From: Prevotella sp. UBA7782
GTDB taxonomy: Bacteria; Bacteroidota; Bacteroidia; Bacteroidales; Bacteroidaceae
Assembly: GCA_002480935.1 (NCBI GenBank)
Contig: DLDC01000112.1
Coordinates: 1-6,673, forward strand
DNA: 6,673 bases
Direction of reading: 5' to 3'
In this document: positions 6,106 through 6,673 of the stretch, in pieces
How positions within the stretch are numbered: position 1 is the stretch's first letter
Layout of the letters: each line of letters begins with the position of its first letter
The notes under the pieces: model-generated
Told to the model about the DNA's origin: nothing
Database searches by the model: none
The model's input: the letters and a program-made list of their open reading frames with translations, nothing else
Position numbers and translations under genes: made by a program

Positions 6106-6376
6106 ATAGGATTACTTTGTAGCAGTGCTCCATCAAATTAATTTCTTGTAACTGTGCGGCGTTTTGGAGAAAGAAGCACCCTTAATATTCTAACTGTGTG
6201 AGCACGAAACCATTGTGCAGCAATGATTGTTACCAAACAACTGGTGATAGTCCATCTAGATGATGCTAGGTGGGCGATGAACTTCACCGCTGATGATGGC
6301 GGTTGCTATGACGAACCTTCTCGGATGAATGAAGCAAGTTGAAAACAAAATTGATCTAATAAATTTCTATAAATCA
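6106..6376. other. Gene-less stretch, content unclear
   Basis: No coding region longer than about 40 codons and no recognisable tRNA, rRNA, tmRNA or RNase P signature is seen here on either strand. Small features are a hairpin CATTG/CAATG (6211-6215 with 6221-6225), the 10-base palindrome CATCTAGATG near 6253-6262, a hairpin ACCGC/GCGGT near 6286-6303, and the eight bases TAACTGTG present twice (about 6149 and 6191). One frame, 6223-6342 on the plus strand, would give 39 residues beginning MIVTKQLVIV and ending SRMNEAS, but no ribosome site precedes it. From about 6340 the DNA turns A/T-rich, as expected just upstream of a promoter. Confidence 0.4.
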
Positions 6377-6408
6377 GTTGGAGAATAAGAATATTTTTCT
6401 TAACTTTG
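6377..6408 (+). promoter_or_regulatory. Bacteroidetes-type promoter inside the gene-less right end
   Basis: GTTG at 6377-6380 is followed after 20 bases by TAACTTTG at 6401-6408, an exact TAnnTTTG -7 box. The region around and before it is A/T-rich. Transcription would begin near 6414 and run right into the structured segment. No gene that would obviously use it is inside the window. Confidence 0.55.
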
Positions 6409-6437
6409 AAATCAGAGTCGTCTCATTACGATTAGTT

Positions 6438-6525
6438 TAACGGAGAGCATGTGGCTACTTTCTGGCTCCGGTTCTGAAGCCACAGGCCGCAGGACGGCTC
6501 CCAGTGCGAATTCGTTTCTCCTTTG
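6438..6525 (+). ncRNA. Candidate structured RNA segment
   Basis: Three helices nest within 90 bases downstream of the promoter at 6377-6408. An outer stem joins GGAGA at 6442-6446 to TCTCC at 6517-6521, extended by AA/TT across one mismatch. Inside, TGTGGCT (6450-6456) pairs with AGCCACA (6478-6484) around a 21-base loop. Directly adjoining it, GGCCG (6485-6489) pairs with CGGCT (6495-6499) around a five-base loop. Adjacent helices closed by an outer stem look like a folded RNA junction. The segment is richer in G and C than its flanks. No known RNA family was recognised, and the same bases also carry a short reading frame. The true RNA ends are unknown and may lie beyond this span. Confidence 0.35.
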
Positions 6526-6583
6526 TCTCACATGTGCTGCCAAAGCAGGTGGTGGATGGAAAGAAAAGATGCGCCATCGTTAG
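6449..6583 (+). CDS. Possible 44-residue small ORF, doubtful
   Basis: An ATG at 6449 opens a frame of 44 residues that ends in TAG at 6583. It starts MWLLSGSGSEATGRRTAP, has a Cys-containing hydrophobic middle (FLLCLTCAA), and ends basic (KEKMRHR). GGAGAG lies directly before the ATG with only one base between, too close for a good Shine-Dalgarno spacing, and these bases are part of the outer stem of the possible RNA. The promoter at 6377-6408 would transcribe it. No family was recognised and the composition is not typical of a conserved protein, so a chance frame within an RNA is at least as likely. Confidence 0.2.
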   Translation: MWLLSGSGSEATGRRTAPSANSFLLCLTCAAKAGGGWKEKMRHR

Positions 6584-6673
6584 CCAATAGTAAATGATCT
6601 ATGCAACAATGGTCCTCATCACTTTCCTGGTATGCGTTATAGGTATACTATAATAACGTGAGTTCGATGAATT
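6584..6673. other. Right-edge stretch with an imperfect inverted repeat
   Basis: No gene start is recognised before the window ends. TTATAG (6637-6642) and CTATAA (6648-6653) face each other around GTATA; with a three-base bulge the arms extend to CGTTATAG and CTATAATAACG (6635-6658). This could be an operator or hairpin linked to a gene beyond the edge. Confidence 0.25.

Noticed and set aside
6106..6673. Retron, CRISPR array, tRNA, tmRNA, RNase P RNA or insertion sequence end
   Set aside because: No regular repeats, no tRNA-like arms or CCA end, none of the conserved RNase P or tmRNA segments, no transposase or reverse transcriptase frame and no matching terminal repeats are visible in the window.

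Overview
The window looks like a piece of a Bacteroidales chromosome, most likely from Prevotellaceae or a close relative. The pointers are the protein families (a GH43-type secreted glycosidase, a CE12-type esterase and L-rhamnose mutarotase together, an Skp-like lipoprotein, an M20C dipeptidase), the Bacteroidetes promoter signature (TTTG about 19-20 bases before TAnnTTTG), and A/T-rich translation starts that mostly lack a Shine-Dalgarno sequence. No marker gene is present, so the genus is an inference.

Left part (1-2529, minus strand): three genes read leftwards, a secreted GH43-like five-bladed propeller enzyme, then a RhaM-type L-rhamnose mutarotase, then a secreted SGNH/GDSL esterase of the rhamnogalacturonan acetylesterase type that runs off the left edge. 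Together they suggest attack on rhamnose-containing pectin (rhamnogalacturonan I): removal of acetyl groups and side-chain sugars outside the cytoplasm, and anomer conversion of the released rhamnose inside. A hairpin followed by five T (minus strand) sits between the mutarotase and the esterase and may end or attenuate the transcript.

Middle (2568-4484, minus strand): a pair of unrecognised genes only three bases apart, the first secreted and the second cytoplasmic. Before them, in transcription order, lie a small membrane protein and an OmpH/Skp-like lipoprotein that form a probable two-gene operon, closed by a strong hairpin at 3609-3644.

Right part: pepD (4561-6012, plus strand), a complete aminoacyl-histidine dipeptidase with all expected metal ligands. 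It diverges from the small membrane protein gene. The two promoters have -7 boxes lying as a near-perfect inverted repeat and must overlap. A terminator-like hairpin follows pepD.

From about 6106 to the right edge there is no convincing protein gene. This stretch is the least explained part: it has a well-formed promoter (6377-6408), then a GC-richer segment that can fold into several adjoining helices, and two very short reading frames. It could be a structured RNA, a repeated element, or the leader of something beyond the window. Nothing here is proven to be a new system; this stretch is the best candidate for a closer look.
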